NCBI GenBank assembly: GCA_026874595.1
Contig: CM049306.1
Span: 63,370,019 to 63,434,018, forward strand
Source: Sipunculus nudus
Taxonomy: Eukaryota; Annelida; Sipuncula; Golfingiida; Sipunculidae
Direction: 5' to 3'
DNA: 64,000 bases
In this document: piece by piece, positions 1 to 12,199 of the stretch
Layout of the letters: the number at the start of each line of letters is the position of its first letter
Position numbering within the stretch: the stretch's first letter is position 1
The notes under the pieces: model-generated
What the model was told of the DNA's origin: nothing
Seen by the model: only the letters and a program-made list of their open reading frames with translations
Database searches by the model: none
Translations under genes and position numbers: made by a program

Positions 1-149
1 TCTTGCTTTCGAGTTATCAAGCACACTAATGAATTACAAATTTTACTATTTCATGACAAGAAACCAATTTATAAATGAACTACTACTTACCTGCGCAGAG
101 TTTATTGATAAATTTAATTGATTTCTCACTGAAAATTGCTGATAAATTC

Positions 150-212
150 ATGACGAGTATACCCGTCATAGGCACTGGGGGAATCAGAAAATATGACGAG
201 TATACTCGTCAT
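150..212. repeat. Pair of 20-bp palindromes
   Basis: A perfect 20-bp palindrome, ATGACGAGTATACTCGTCAT, sits at 193-212. A copy with one mismatch lies at 150-169. Both are followed by ATAGGCA/ATAGGCAG, so they are a diverged direct repeat as well as palindromes. No gene is adjacent. They may be the edge of a mobile element, but no partner end was found. Confidence 0.6.
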
Positions 213-644
213 AGGCAGCGAAAGTGTTAATAGAAAACCGACAATATGTTCTTTCTGTCCGTTTGTCACTTCCGATTTCCGGCAAGCGTTCGACCTATGG
301 TCGTCTAGTTTATTTTACTGTGTGATTGTATTGATATGTTGACATGTCCGTTAATATATCATTAGGATATTTAAAACCTGCATACATTTAATAAGATTTT
401 TCGATCAACTTAACTTTCATGTAAACATCGGTTAGTGCAATTTTTGAAATCTCAAATGCAAAATTCAAATGAAAAATTCTTTTATAAGGGTGGCAGGTCT
501 GTTAAATGACCCTGTGAATTAATTCTTTTTTTTTTTTTTAGAAATGAAATTGTGCTGAAACGGTTAAACTTGTTAGTTGAATACTGTGCTGAAATTTAAT
601 ATATGTTAATTTTAAGAATTTTACACAATGTCTCTTTCAATGCA

Positions 645-715
645 AAGAAAAGGACAGTCGCGTGGTAAAACACTTTGCTCTCTCCACTGGCGACCCCGGT
701 TCTATCTCAGTTGGA
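645..715 (+). repeat. tRNA-like SINE head fragment
   Basis: The stretch GGACAGTCGCGTGG...TTTGCTCTCTCC...GGCGACCCCGGTTCTATC resembles the better-preserved copy at 16938-17005, including a degraded Pol III B box. It has no visible tail and is probably a truncated, old copy. Confidence 0.45.
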
Positions 716-1103
716 AAGTGCTTTATAAGTTATTACAACTAGTAGTACAACCCATGTAAAATGATTTTTTTTTTATAATTTTTATTTCAGACTGAATGCT
801 TCTACGACAGATAACATACAAAAGTGAGGAGAAGCTCACATCTGTCAGGTGTTTAAATATTCTGACTTTGCTTCCAAGAAGACAGAATCAGTATATATAT
901 TTAGAGGTCCATAAATTAACTGTGTCATCAGAGGATAGACTTAGGCCTGTTGGTATCACTTTCTATTGAATGAAAATGAGGTTATCCATACGATAAACAC
1001 GTGCAGTATTTTATTAGAAAGAAATCATAACCTGTCGCTAATGAATTAGGGTGAATTTCTTTGTTTCTGGCAAGATTTCAATATTATGACACTGAGTCAT
1101 CAA

Positions 1104-1170
1104 CAGGGCTCAAACCGTGAACCCTCAACTCTAACTGCGAGGTTCAACGCTAACCACAAGGCTAAGCCCC
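1104..1170 (-). repeat. tRNA-derived SINE head
   Basis: On the minus strand an A-box-like segment (TAGCCTTGTGGTTA, plus coordinates 1151-1164) is followed by a B box (GGTTTGAGCCC, 1107-1117) at tRNA-like spacing. I could not fold it into a clean cloverleaf with a sensible acceptor stem, so it is called a tRNA-derived repeat and not a tRNA gene. Confidence 0.45.
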
Positions 1171-1746
1171 ATCCCTGTATATGCTACGTTTGACACATGA
1201 CCGAATCAGCACACTTGTAGATACCTGTGCAGTAAGTAGGTTGTTGTCGATACCTCTTGCACTTTACATGCTCCTTTGGTAATGTGGTAGTGGATCCTTA
1301 ATAATAAGCGTACCGGTACATTTTTTTGCATTTCCTGTCTTAAAATTATTAATTTTCTTACAAAATGCACATTTTTTATAAATGTAGTACTTACACGTTT
1401 TTTTAGAAAAAAAAAGAAATATTAAGAATATTTATTTGAAAATAAAGAAAAGTTACCCTGTGCAGAAGCTGCAAACTTGTAGATCGCTCTGAGCCTTGCA
1501 CATAAGAACTGATAATAACCGATAGTTAGTCAGTTGGAATTGCGTGTGTTTTTTTCCAGAAGAAAGCGCTCTTCCTGCTAAATCTAAAAGAAATATTCCG
1601 GCATAGGTTATAAAACATATGCCGGCAATATTATATGTTCCGATTATACTAGCGAGGTTTACATGAAATTTAAGTTGATAATTTGATCGTAAAATCTTAT
1701 TAAATGTATGCAGGTTTAAGTTATTCTAGTGATATGTTTACGGACA

Positions 1747-3062
1747 AATAAAGTTCCTAAATGTATTCTAGATTTTGACATATAAGTTTCTTGCACGCAT
1801 CACCTCTTCAAAGCAAGTACATTTGTTTGCATGCAAATAAAGAGAAATTAAAAAAGAAATAAGAAATATTGCAATAAAAAACTGTTCTGCTATTCAGGCA
1901 TCAAATGCATGACAAAACAGACAATCCTAGCCTAGCAAATGACACTTTCATCTGATTGCAATCATTATTACTGTGCAGAACTCAAATATTTTTTTGCTGT
2001 TTACTGAGCCATTTTAATGCCAACAAACTAGAATTCATTCACAAAGTCAACATACAAACTTGAATCCTTATAAATGAATTTTTCGACCCCAAAAACATAG
2101 AAATATAAAGTGCAACTGCAATGCATTCTAGGACAGCTATAACCGGATTTATTGATATTTTATAATCCGGCGGCCATCTTGGCCGCCATCTTGGATTTTA
2201 ACCAAGATAGGGTGAATTCCGCTTGGCTCTATATCTGAAAATATGGAGTATGGTTTGGAAAACTATAATGCTTAGTTTCATGCTTCTTTAATTTTGTTGC
2301 ACAATTCTTCTCATAAAATGAGAAGTAATGAACGGCTTGGAGTTTAGACCCCTATATAAGTAATCAATATTAATACTCGGTATTTATTTTCAGTTGGTAT
2401 GGTTTAGTCTGAGATTCAGAACGAAAAGTAAAATGTTCATGTGGCCAGGCATTACCAACCCACTGTGTGAAGGCTGGAGCTTGGCATCCAGGATCATGAA
2501 AGATCCACTTTTCCAATGTTTCGCCTTCTCGCGCGAGTCATCTGACTTAACGCCTGTTGTTTCGTTGTCGTCAGTCAGGTGACCGATATCTCTGACGATC
2601 ACACTTGACACTGGGACATTCTTTATTTTCCTTTTTCATTTATCATCTGTCTCTGAGTCCATTAGAGCTGGTCTTATTACAGGACAGAGAGGCATTAACG
2701 AAAAAGGGGTTGATAAAGGGAAAAAAATATAGCTGGTGTTGACATGACGTGACTTATATGTTGGGGGGGAACTGCGTGATAACATGAACGGTGTCTGCTG
2801 AATCTTTAGCCTCAGCTGTGAGGACCAATCACTGACACCGCTCAACCTCTCTCCCACGCACACGTTATAAATTTCACCGTCTCACGGCCATCAGCGTTTA
2901 TGCACTTGTCCCACAGTTCGTCTAAGGAAACCGGAAACATAAGCTCACTCTCTTTACAAAATAATAAAACGATATTAAAATTGATCACATACGTCCATGA
3001 CACAGCAATGTAATATAATTATTAATTATCATATTGTTAATTGGTCCAATAAATATATATAT
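1747..3062. other. Intergenic AT-rich stretch, no gene seen
   Basis: No coding exon is supported here. At 2170-2196 two overlapping CCATCTTGG segments occur, one inside GCCGCCATCTTGG, which matches the YY1-type core in reverse orientation. A splice-acceptor-like TTATTTTCAG ends near 2393 in front of a 62-codon open frame, but no partner exon was found. Confidence 0.4.
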
Positions 3063-3901
3063 TGTTACAGATGTCTCTTTTATTGTATGTGTATGTGCAG
3101 CGCTAGCATTGGCCGTTGCCATGACGGCATAGCTCGGTCCACGCGTGTTGTCTGACGTGTAAACAGCGGTCGTGCTACTCTAGGGTTTTCTCGCCTGGCC
3201 GAGCCGGGCCGGCCCATGTGTGAACTCTGTTATATAGAAACACAACGATGTTGTTCTGGATGTTTCCTGTAATGCGTGTGTACTGTGTATCATGTTAGGT
3301 TCTTTGGATAGTTCGGGAAATGGAGAGTTCTCGGCTTGAGGTGAAAGTTTTAAATAAGGGGCTGTGTTTTAGAGAGGAGAGAAATATTCCACAGAAGCGT
3401 GTAAGTCAGTTGTGGACCTTTTCAGATAAGTGCGGCAGTTACAGATTTTCTTCTAAATGTGTAACGAATTTTATATAGTCTTCAGTTTACCTTTCGGATC
3501 ACTGACAGGATTTCACTTTGGATTACAGTATATTGATTTTGTGATTACATTGGACTGTTATTCTCTGAGAAGATTTGTGTGAATGGTTCATCCGTTTATA
3601 CATTGTGACAGTGGTGGTATCCAGGTACTGTGCACTTTGTTTATTAAGCTGTGTGATTGTATTAATTTGCTGTTATACTGTTGTTGTACAGTGTAATTGT
3701 ATTGATTTAGTGTATTGTAATGTTAGGGTTGTTTTAAGAATAAATTATAGTTATTTGTTAACAAAAAACCACTGACATTTTTATTCATTCCCCTAGAAAT
3801 TTTACGCTGACTAGTGTCACAGAATCTGATTTTTTTTATCTCTATAACAATATTTTGGCTCGTCACGACTACATGATCTGTTGATATTAGGTTCCGTAAC
3901 A
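3063..3901 (+). mobile_element. LTR-like element, copy 1
   Basis: The element starts TGTTACAG and ends CCGTAACA, giving the TG...CA ends and short terminal inverted repeat typical of retrotransposon LTRs. It is related along its length to the copy at 3975-4480. Shared blocks include the start (ACAGATGTCTCTTT), a GC-rich GGGCCGGCCC palindrome, a TATA-like box (TTTTAAATAAGGGG near 3349) followed by TGTTTTAGAG, and the end (GATCTGTTGAT...GTTCCGT). No internal gag or pol sequence lies beside it, so it is probably a solo LTR or a short non-autonomous element. Confidence 0.55.

Positions 3902-3968
<67 letters not shown>
3902..3968. repeat. (TA)n microsatellite
   Basis: A near-pure TA tract lies between the two LTR-like copies. 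Confidence 0.95.
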
Positions 3969-3972
<4 letters not shown>

Positions 3973-3974
3973 TT

Positions 3975-4480
3975 ATTACAGATGTCTCTTTAATTGTGTG
4001 CAGCGGTCTTGCATGTGTCTATGTAGCGCTAGCAGTGTCAGTTTCCATGGGAGTCGCGCGGGCCGGGCCGGCCCACCCGTGGGGTCTGACGTGTAGAAAC
4101 ACAGCGCTCATGATGATCTGGAACTTTCTTGGCTGGTCGCGCTCTATGAGAGCGTGTCTTGTAATGATCTTTGGGCGTGTGTATTATGTATTGTTGGGTT
4201 CTTTCGATTGTTCATGAAAGAGAAGTTTCTAGAATTTTCGGATGAAAAGTTATAAATAGGGGATGTGTTTTAGAGCCGATGGGATTGAGAGAGAAATATT
4301 CCAACGGACACGGAAGAGTGTGAGTCAGTTTATAATTATTTGTTAACAGAAAAAACACTGACTTCTTTAAACATTCCTCTAGACATTTCACGCTGCCCAG
4401 TGTTACAGAATCTGATTTTTATTTATCTCCATAACGAAATTTATGCTCGTCAGGACTACGTGATCTGTTGATTGTTCCGT
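3975..4480 (+). mobile_element. LTR-like element, copy 2, internally deleted
   Basis: This is the same family as 3063-3901. It starts ATTACAGATGTCTC and ends GTTCCGTGAA, so both termini are eroded. It lacks about 333 bp that correspond to roughly 3411-3743 of copy 1. A better TATA box (TATAAATAG, about 4251) precedes TGTTTTAGAG. The head-to-tail arrangement across a TA tract could reflect duplication or independent insertions. Confidence 0.5.
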
Positions 4481-4481
4481 G

Positions 4482-4531
<50 letters not shown>
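4482..4531. repeat. (TA)n microsatellite
   Basis: A TA tract directly follows the second LTR-like copy. Confidence 0.95.
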
Positions 4532-4534
<3 letters not shown>

Positions 4535-4707
4535 GATAAAAATGGATAAATCGAGAGTCAAATTATCATAAAAAAATAGTTACATAGAACGAAGCAAAGA
4601 TAAAGATAACCGAGTGGCCCCTGGAGCCCAAGCCGTGACCACCTCCCCTTGCTTCGCTAATGTCGGTAATTTAAGCCGGCACTCAAATTTGTCAAGCTAT
4701 AACCATT

Positions 4708-4743
<36 letters not shown>

Positions 4744-5568
4744 TATATAATTTACCACACACCAAACTGTTCCACACATCTTGGGTATTTTATTAGCGTT
4801 CTTGTGTGTTGGACTCATAAGTATTTGCACTTGAGGCGTTGCAGACGTGAAGCAAATGATCCAAAAATTGAAAGTTTGTGCACAATCCTGACATATACCC
4901 ATGTCCTCATTCAGACTTTGAAGAATATTGGCACAACAAGTTTGTCAGAACCATGTCAGACATGTTGGTGCTTTGTCCATGGTATGTCCCCTTTTCCAAT
5001 AAATCAAGACACAACGGATAGCTATTCTCCGCAAATGCAGAGTCAATGGACTATATTTGCATCTATATTGTACTTGGTAAAAACGTGTCACTTGGTAAAT
5101 TTGGGGTTGTTATCTACATTTTGTTAAATTTCAGGTTTCTTTTTAACCTTTACTTTTTAAAAATTAAACATATGTGCATGACCTCCAGATACATTATCTC
5201 ATCATGCAAAATTTGAATATAATTAGATGAACAAGTTCTTCTGAATCGTCACATAAAACTCATGAAAATGATTTTTGAAAGGTTTTGGCGTCACTATGCC
5301 TGTTAACTAGGTTTTGTTCTCGGTATGGTTACCAGATTGTTAGCTTGCCATCTTTTGCTGATGTATAAACTGGGTATAATCAACTTGTTAACTTCTATAC
5401 TCATCTGATATATTAGGATCTCAGGACTTTCTCTTAGGTTTAGATTAATATTTTTTTTTTTAATTTTTCCCCCCATAATTTTACCAAAATGCTGCCTTTT
5501 GGCCATGGCTGATTGTTTATTCTTGTCGCCAGTTTGATATTTTTTATTTATTTTTTATTTATCATTTA

Positions 5569-5606
<38 letters not shown>

Positions 5607-5929
5607 ATTATTATTATTTTCTTGTTGTTAGTGTAAATATGAATATGTATGGGAATGATAAAATCATGAAATTTACATGTCATTCATTGCAGGATTGTGC
5701 TTTTATAATCCTTTTATTGTTGTCAGATCATTTCTTGAAACCTCCTGGGTGGGTTCATCCTGAATACTTTTGTCGTGTTAATTAGGCCTTATCTGATTGT
5801 TATTTTCTAACTCATTTTATCATCTAATGTCTTAAGACTCCCTCTAAAGTGTGTAAGCTACATATCATAACACATCCAACAAAAGCAAACACACCTACGC
5901 GGATATTCGAGTCAACAGGCCGGAGTTTC
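4532..5929. other. Non-coding stretch with microsatellites
   Basis: This stretch contains a TA tract at about 4711-4741 and an ATT trinucleotide tract at about 5569-5623. The open frames here have no recognisable domain and overlap low-complexity sequence. No gene is supported. Confidence 0.5.
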
Positions 5930-6510
5930 CATAGTTACAAACAGTAATGTAAGAATCGAGTCCGGAATTAGACTCGAGTCTACTGTTTATAAGGACTCGG
6001 ACTCACACTCAAACTATAGGGTCCTGTACTCGGATTCACACTCGAAATAAAGGGTCCTGTACTCGGACTCACACTTGAACTATAGGGTCCTGGACTCGGA
6101 CTCACACTTGGACTATAGGGTCCTGGACATGGACTCACACTCGAACTATAGGGTCCTGGACTCGGACTCACACTCGAACTATAGGGTCCTGGACACGGAC
6201 TCACACTTGAACTATAGGGTCCTGGACTCGGACTCATACTTGGACTATAGGGTCCTGGACATGGACTCACACTCGAACTATAGGGTCCAGGACTCGGACT
6301 CACACTCGAACTATAGGGTCCTGGACTCGGATTCACACTCGAACTATAGGGTCCTGTACTCGGACTCACACTTGTACTATAGGGTCTTGGACTCGGACTC
6401 ACACTTGAACTATAGGGTCCTGGACTCGGACTCACACTCGAAGTATAGGGTCCTGGACTCGGACTCACACTTGAACAATAGGGTCCTGGACTCGGACTCA
6501 CACTTGGACT

Positions 6511-6640
6511 AAGGGTCCAGGACCCTATAGTCCAAGTATGAGTCAGAGTCCAGGACTTTATAAATTTATAAAGTTACAAACAGTAATGTAAGAATCGAGT
6601 CCGGAATTAGACTTGAGTCTACTGTTTATAAGGACTCGGA
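6511..6640. repeat. Palindromic junction module (first of six)
   Basis: A module of about 130 bp starts at 6511 and recurs at 7025, 7933, 8447, 9881 and 10395. It begins with one 33-bp unit in inverted orientation (AAGGGTCCAGGACCCTATAG), making a head-to-head hairpin of about 25 bp with the preceding unit. It continues with TTTATAAATTTATAAA and a non-repeat segment (AGTTACAAACAGTAATGTAA), then returns to direct units. Modules occur in pairs 514 bp apart. Confidence 0.85.
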
Positions 6641-7282
6641 CTCACACTCAAACTATAGGGTCCTGGACTCGGATTCACACTCGAACTAAAGGGTCCTGTA
6701 CTCGTGTGAGTACGAGTCCAGTGTGAGTACGAGTCCTGGACTCGGACTCACACTCGAAGTATAGGGTCCTGGACTCGTACTCACACTTGAACTATAGGGT
6801 CCTGGACTCGGACTCACACTTGTACTATAGGGTCTTGGACTCGGACCCACACTTGAACTATAGGGTCCTGGACTCGGACTCACACTCGAACTATAGGGTC
6901 CTGTACTCGGACTCACACTTGTACTATAGGGTCTTGGACTCGGACTCACACTTGAACTATAGGGTCCTGGACTCGGACTCACACTTAAACTATAGGGTCC
7001 TGGACTCGGACTCACACTTGGACTAAGGGTCCAGGACCCTATAGTCCAAGTATGAGTCAGAGTCCAGGACTTTATAAATTTATAAAGTTACAAACAGTAA
7101 TGTAAGAATCGAGTCCGGAATTAGACTTGAGTCTACTGTTTATAAGGACTCGGACTCACACTCAAACTATAGGGTCCTGGACTCGGATTCACACTCGAAC
7201 TAAAGGGTCCTGTACTCGTGTGAGTACGAGTCCAGTGTAAGTACGAGTCCTGGACTCGGACTCACACTCGAAGTATAGGGTC

Positions 7283-10200
7283 CTGGACTCGTACTCACAC
7301 TTGAACTATAGGGTCCTGGACTCGGAATCACACTTGGACTAAGGGTCCTGGACTCAGACTCACACTCGAAGTATAGGGTCCTGGACACGTACTCACACTT
7401 GAACTATAGGATCCTGGACTCGGACTCATACTTGGACTATAGGGTCCTGGGCTCGTACTCACACTTGGACTATAGGGTCCTGGACTCGTACTCACACTTG
7501 GACTATAGGGTCCTGCACTCGTACTCACACTTGGACTATAGGATCCTGGACTCGGACTCACACTTGGACTATAGGGTCCTGGACTCGGACTCACACTCGA
7601 AGTATAGGGTCCTGGACTCGGACTCACACTTGTACTATAGGGTCCTGGACTCGTACTCACACTTGGACTAAAGGGTTCTGGACTCGGACTCACACTTGGA
7701 CTATAGGGTCCTGGACTAGGACTCACACTCGGACTATAGGGTCCTGGACTAGGACTCACACTTGAACTATAGGGTCCTTGACTCGTACTCACACTTGGAC
7801 TATAGGGCCCTGGACTCGTACTAACACTTGGACTATAGGTCCTGGGCTCGTACTCACACTCGAAGTATAGGGTCCTGGACTCGGACTCACACTTGAACAA
7901 TAGGGTCCTGGACTCGGACTCACACTTGGACTAAGGGTCCAGGACCCTATAGTCCAAGTATGAGTCAGAGTCCAGGACTTTATAAATTTATAAAGTTACA
8001 AACAGTAATGTAAGAATCGAGTCCGGAATTAGACTTGAGTCTACTGTTTATAAGGACTCGGACTCACACTCAAACTATAGGGTCCTGGACTCTGATTCAC
8101 ACTCGAACTAAAGGGTCCTGTACTCGTGTGAGTACGAGTCCAGTGTGAGTACGAGTCCTGGACTCGGACTCACACTCGAAGTATAGGGTCCTGGACTCGT
8201 ACTCACATTTGAACTATAGGGTCCTGGACTCGGACTCACACTTGTACTATAGGGTCTTGGACTCGGACCCACACTTGAACTATAGGGTCCTGGACTCGGA
8301 CTCACACTCGAACTATAGGGTCCTGTACTCGGACTCACACTTGTACTATAGGGTCTTGGACTCGGACTCACACTTGAACTATAGGGTCCTGGACTCGGAC
8401 TCACACTTAAACTATAGGGTCCTGGACTCGGACTCACACTTGGACTAAGGGTCCAGGACCCTATAGTCCAAGTATGAGTCAGAGTCCAGGACTTTATAAA
8501 TTTATAAAGTTACAAACAGTAATGTAAGAATCGAGTCCGGAATTAGACTTGAGTCTACTGTTTATTAGGACTCCGACTCACACTCAAACTATAGGGTCCT
8601 GGACTCGGATTCACACTCGAACTAAAGGGTCCTGTACTCGTGTGAGTACGAGTCCAGTGTAAGTACGAGTCCTGGACTCGGACTCACACTCGAAGTATAG
8701 GGTCCTGGACTCGTACTCACACTTGAACTATAGGGTCCTGGACTCGGAATCACACTTGGACTAAGGGTCCTGGACTCAGACTCACACTCGAAGTATAGGG
8801 TCCTGGGCTCGTACTCACACTTGGACTATAGGGTCCTGGACTCGTACTCACACTTGGACTATAGGGTCCTGCACTCGTACTCACACTTGGACTATAGGAT
8901 CCTGGACTCGGACTCACTCTTGGACTATAGGGTCCTGGACTCGGACTCACACTCGAAGTATAGGGTCCTGGACTCGGACTCACACTTGTACTATAGGGTC
9001 CTGGACTCGTACTCACACTTGGACTAAAGGGTTCTGGACTCGGACTCTCACTTGGACTATAAAGTCCTGGAATCGGAAACACACTTGGACTATAGGGTCC
9101 TGGACTCTGACTCATACTTATACTAAAGGGTCCTGGACTCGTACTCACACTTGGACTATAGGTCCTGGACTCTGACTCACACTTGGACTATAGGGTCCTG
9201 GACTAGGACTCACACTTGGACTATAGGGTCCTGGACTCGTACTCACACTTGAACTATAGGGTCCTGGACTCGGAATCACACTTGGACTAAGGGTCCTGGA
9301 CTCAGACTCACACTCGAAGTATAGGGTCCTGGACACGTACTCACACTTGAACTATAGGATCCTGGACTCGGACTCATACTTGGACTATAGGGTCCTGGGC
9401 TCGTACTCACACTTGGACTATAGGGTCCTGGACTCGTACTCACACTTGGACTATAGGGTCCTGCACTCGTACTCACACTTGGACTATAGGATCCTGGACT
9501 CGGACTCACACTTGGACTATAGGGTCCTGGACTCGGACTCACACTCGAAGTATAGGGTCCTGGACTCGGACTCACACTTGTACTATAGGGTCCTGGACTC
9601 GTACTCACACTTGGACTAAAGGGTTCTGGACTCGGACTCACACTTGGACTATAGGGTCCTGGACTAGGACTCACACTCGGACTATAGGGTCCTGGACTAG
9701 GACTCACACTTGAACTATAGGGTCCTTGACTCGTACTCACACTTGGACTATAGGGCCCTGGACTCGTACTAACACTTGGACTATAGGTCCTGGGCTCGTA
9801 CTCACACTCGAAGTATAGGGTCCTGGACTCGGACTCACACTTGAACAATAGGGTCCTGGACTCGGACTCACACTTGGACTAAGGGTCCAGGACCCTATAG
9901 TCCAAGTATGAGTCAGAGTCCAGGACTTTATAAATTTATAAAGTTACAAACAGTAATGTAAGAATCGAGTCCGGAATTAGACTTGAGTCTACTGTTTATA
10001 AGGACTCGGACTCACACTCAAACTATAGGGTCCTGGACTCTGATTCACACTCGAACTAAAGGGTCCTGTACTCGTGTGAGTACGAGTCCAGTGTGAGTAC
10101 GAGTCCTGGACTCGGACTCACACTCGAAGTATAGGGTCCTGGACTCGTACTCACACTTGAACTATAGGGTCCTGGACTCGGACTCACACTTGTACTATAG

Positions 10201-11178
10201 GGTCTTGGACTCGGACCCACACTTGAACTATAGGGTCCTGGACTCGGACTCACACTCGAACTATAGGGTCCTGTACTCGGACTCACACTTGTACTATAGG
10301 GTCTTGGACTCGGACTCACACTTGAACTATAGGGTCCTGGACTCGGACTCACACTTAAACTATAGGGTCCTGGACTCGGACTCACACTTGGACTAAGGGT
10401 CCAGGACCCTATAGTCCAAGTATGAGTCAGAGTCCAGGACTTTATAAATTTATAAAGTTACAAACAGTAATGTAAGAATCGAGTCCGGAATTAGACTTGA
10501 GTCTACTGTTTATAAGGACTCCGACTCACACTCAAACTATAGGGTCCTGGACTCGGATTCACACTCGAACTAAAGGGTCCTGTACTCGTGTGAGTACGAG
10601 TCCAGTGTAAGTACGAGTCCTGGACTCGGACTCACACTCGAAGTATAGGGTCCTGGACTCGTACTCACACTTGAACTATAGGGTCCTGGACTCGGAATCA
10701 CACTTGGACTAAGGGTCCTGGACTCAGACTCACACTCGAAGTATAGGGTCCTGGGCTCGTACTCACACTTGGACTATAGGGTCCTGGACTCGTACTCACA
10801 CTTGGACTATAGGGTCCTGCACTCGTACTCACACTTGGACTATAGGATCCTGGACTCGGACTCACTCTTGGACTATAGGGTCCTGGACTCGGACTCACAC
10901 TCGAAGTATAGGGTCCTGGACTCGGACTCACACTTGTACTATAGGGTCCTGGACTCGTACTCACACTTGGACTAAAGGGTTCTGGACTCAGACTCTCACT
11001 TGGACTATAAAGTCCTGGAATCGGAAACACACTTGGACTATAGGGTCCTGGACTCTGACTCATACTTATACTAAAGGGTCCTGGACTCGTACTCACACTT
11101 GGACTATAGGTCCTGGACTCTGACTCACACTTGGACTATAGGGTCCTGGACTAGGACTCACACTTGGACTATAGGGTC
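7283..11178. repeat. 1,948-bp tandem segmental duplication
   Basis: Inside the 33-bp array, 7283-9230 is repeated immediately as 9231-11178. Rare landmarks recur at a constant offset of 1,948 bp: the junction modules at 7933 and 9881 and at 8447 and 10395, and the degenerate units near 8750 and 10698. Only scattered substitutions separate the copies, so the duplication is recent relative to the age of the units. Confidence 0.88.
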
Positions 11179-12199
11179 CTGGACTAGGACTCACACTTGA
11201 ACTATAGGGTCCTTGACTCGTACTCACACTTGGACTATAGGGCCCTGGACTCGTACTAACACTTGGACTATAGGTCCTGGGCTCGTACTCACACTTGGAC
11301 TATAGGGTCCTGTACTCGTACTCACACTTGGACTATAGGGTCCTGCACTCGTACTCACACTTGGACTATAGGATCCTGGTCTCGGACTCACACTTGGACT
11401 ATAGGCTCCTGGACTCGGACTCACACTCGAAGTATAGGGTCCTGGACTCGGACTCACACTTGTACTATAGGGTCCTGGACTCGTACTCACACTTGGACTA
11501 AAGGGTTCTGGACTCGGACTCTCACTTGGACTATAAAGTCCTGGACTCGTACTCACACTTGGACTATAGGTCCTGGACTCTGACTCACACTTGGACTATA
11601 GGGTCCTGGACTAGGACTCACACTTGGACTATAGGGTCCTGGACTAGGACTCACACTTGAACTATAGGGTCCTTGACTCGTACTCACACTTGGACTATAG
11701 GGCCCTGGACTCGTACTCACACTTGGACAACAGGGTCCTGGACTCGGACTCTCACTTGGACTATAAAGTCCTGGACTCTGACTCACACCTGGACTATAGG
11801 GTCCTGGACTAGGACTCACACTTGGACTATAGGGCCCTGGACTCGGACTCACACTTGAACTATAGGGTCCTGGACTCTGACTCACACTTGGACTATCGGG
11901 TCCTGGACTCGGACTCACACTTGTAATATAGGGTCCTGGACTTGTACTCACACTTGGACTATAGGGTCCTGGACTCGGACTCACACTTGTACCATAGGGT
12001 CCTGGACTCGTACTCACATTTGGACTAAAGGGTCCTGGACTCGGACTTGCATCCCCTCGGACTCTGAGTATAAGATTCGAGAAATAAGTCTGAGCCCTCT
12101 CATGCAAGGAAAACACTGTCACATAATATAAGACTTAATGCATGTGCGTTATATTAACAAAAAACTAAAAGACTGTGTTTGTGTGTGTATATATATTAT

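Larger units (their letters stand above)
345..1746. repeat. Imperfect inverted repeat, ~90-bp arms
   Basis: The left arm (345-430) and the right arm (1653-1746) are imperfect reverse complements. They share a long identical core (AACCTGCATACATTTAATAA on the plus strand of the left arm) and a second block around TTTCATGTAAAC. The interval between them is about 1.2 kb, AT-rich, and has no recognisable coding sequence. This could be a decayed TIR element or two independent copies in opposite orientation; no target-site duplication was found. Confidence 0.6.
5930..12045. repeat. 33-bp minisatellite array, 6.1 kb
   Basis: The unit is 33 bp and built on GGACTC/GGACTCACACTTGG and CTATAGGGTCCTGGACTC blocks. 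There are well over 100 copies with mostly point variants. Because 33 is a multiple of three, several frames stay open on both strands: the minus strand reads as 11-residue P/S/Y-rich repeats (SPSPGPYSPSV) and the plus strand as NYRVLDSDSHS-type repeats. This is expected from unit length alone, with no start context, splice signal or non-repeat domain, so I do not call a protein. The array begins with a non-monomer module (CAGTAATGTAAGAATCGAGT near 5943) and decays into scattered ACTCGGACTT motifs at 12816-12905. Confidence 0.93.

Noticed and set aside
2384..2582. Exon after TTATTTTCAG with a 62-codon frame
   Set aside because: There is no recognisable domain and no upstream exon, and the minus strand is equally open.
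3881..4902. Tyrosine/isoleucine-rich open frames
   Set aside because: They are translations of TA microsatellites.
5980..12122. Long proline/serine/tyrosine-rich and NYRVLDSDSHS-type open frames as real genes
   Set aside because: They exist on both strands and in several frames only because the repeat unit is 33 bp. No start context, splice sites, signal peptide or unique domain was found.
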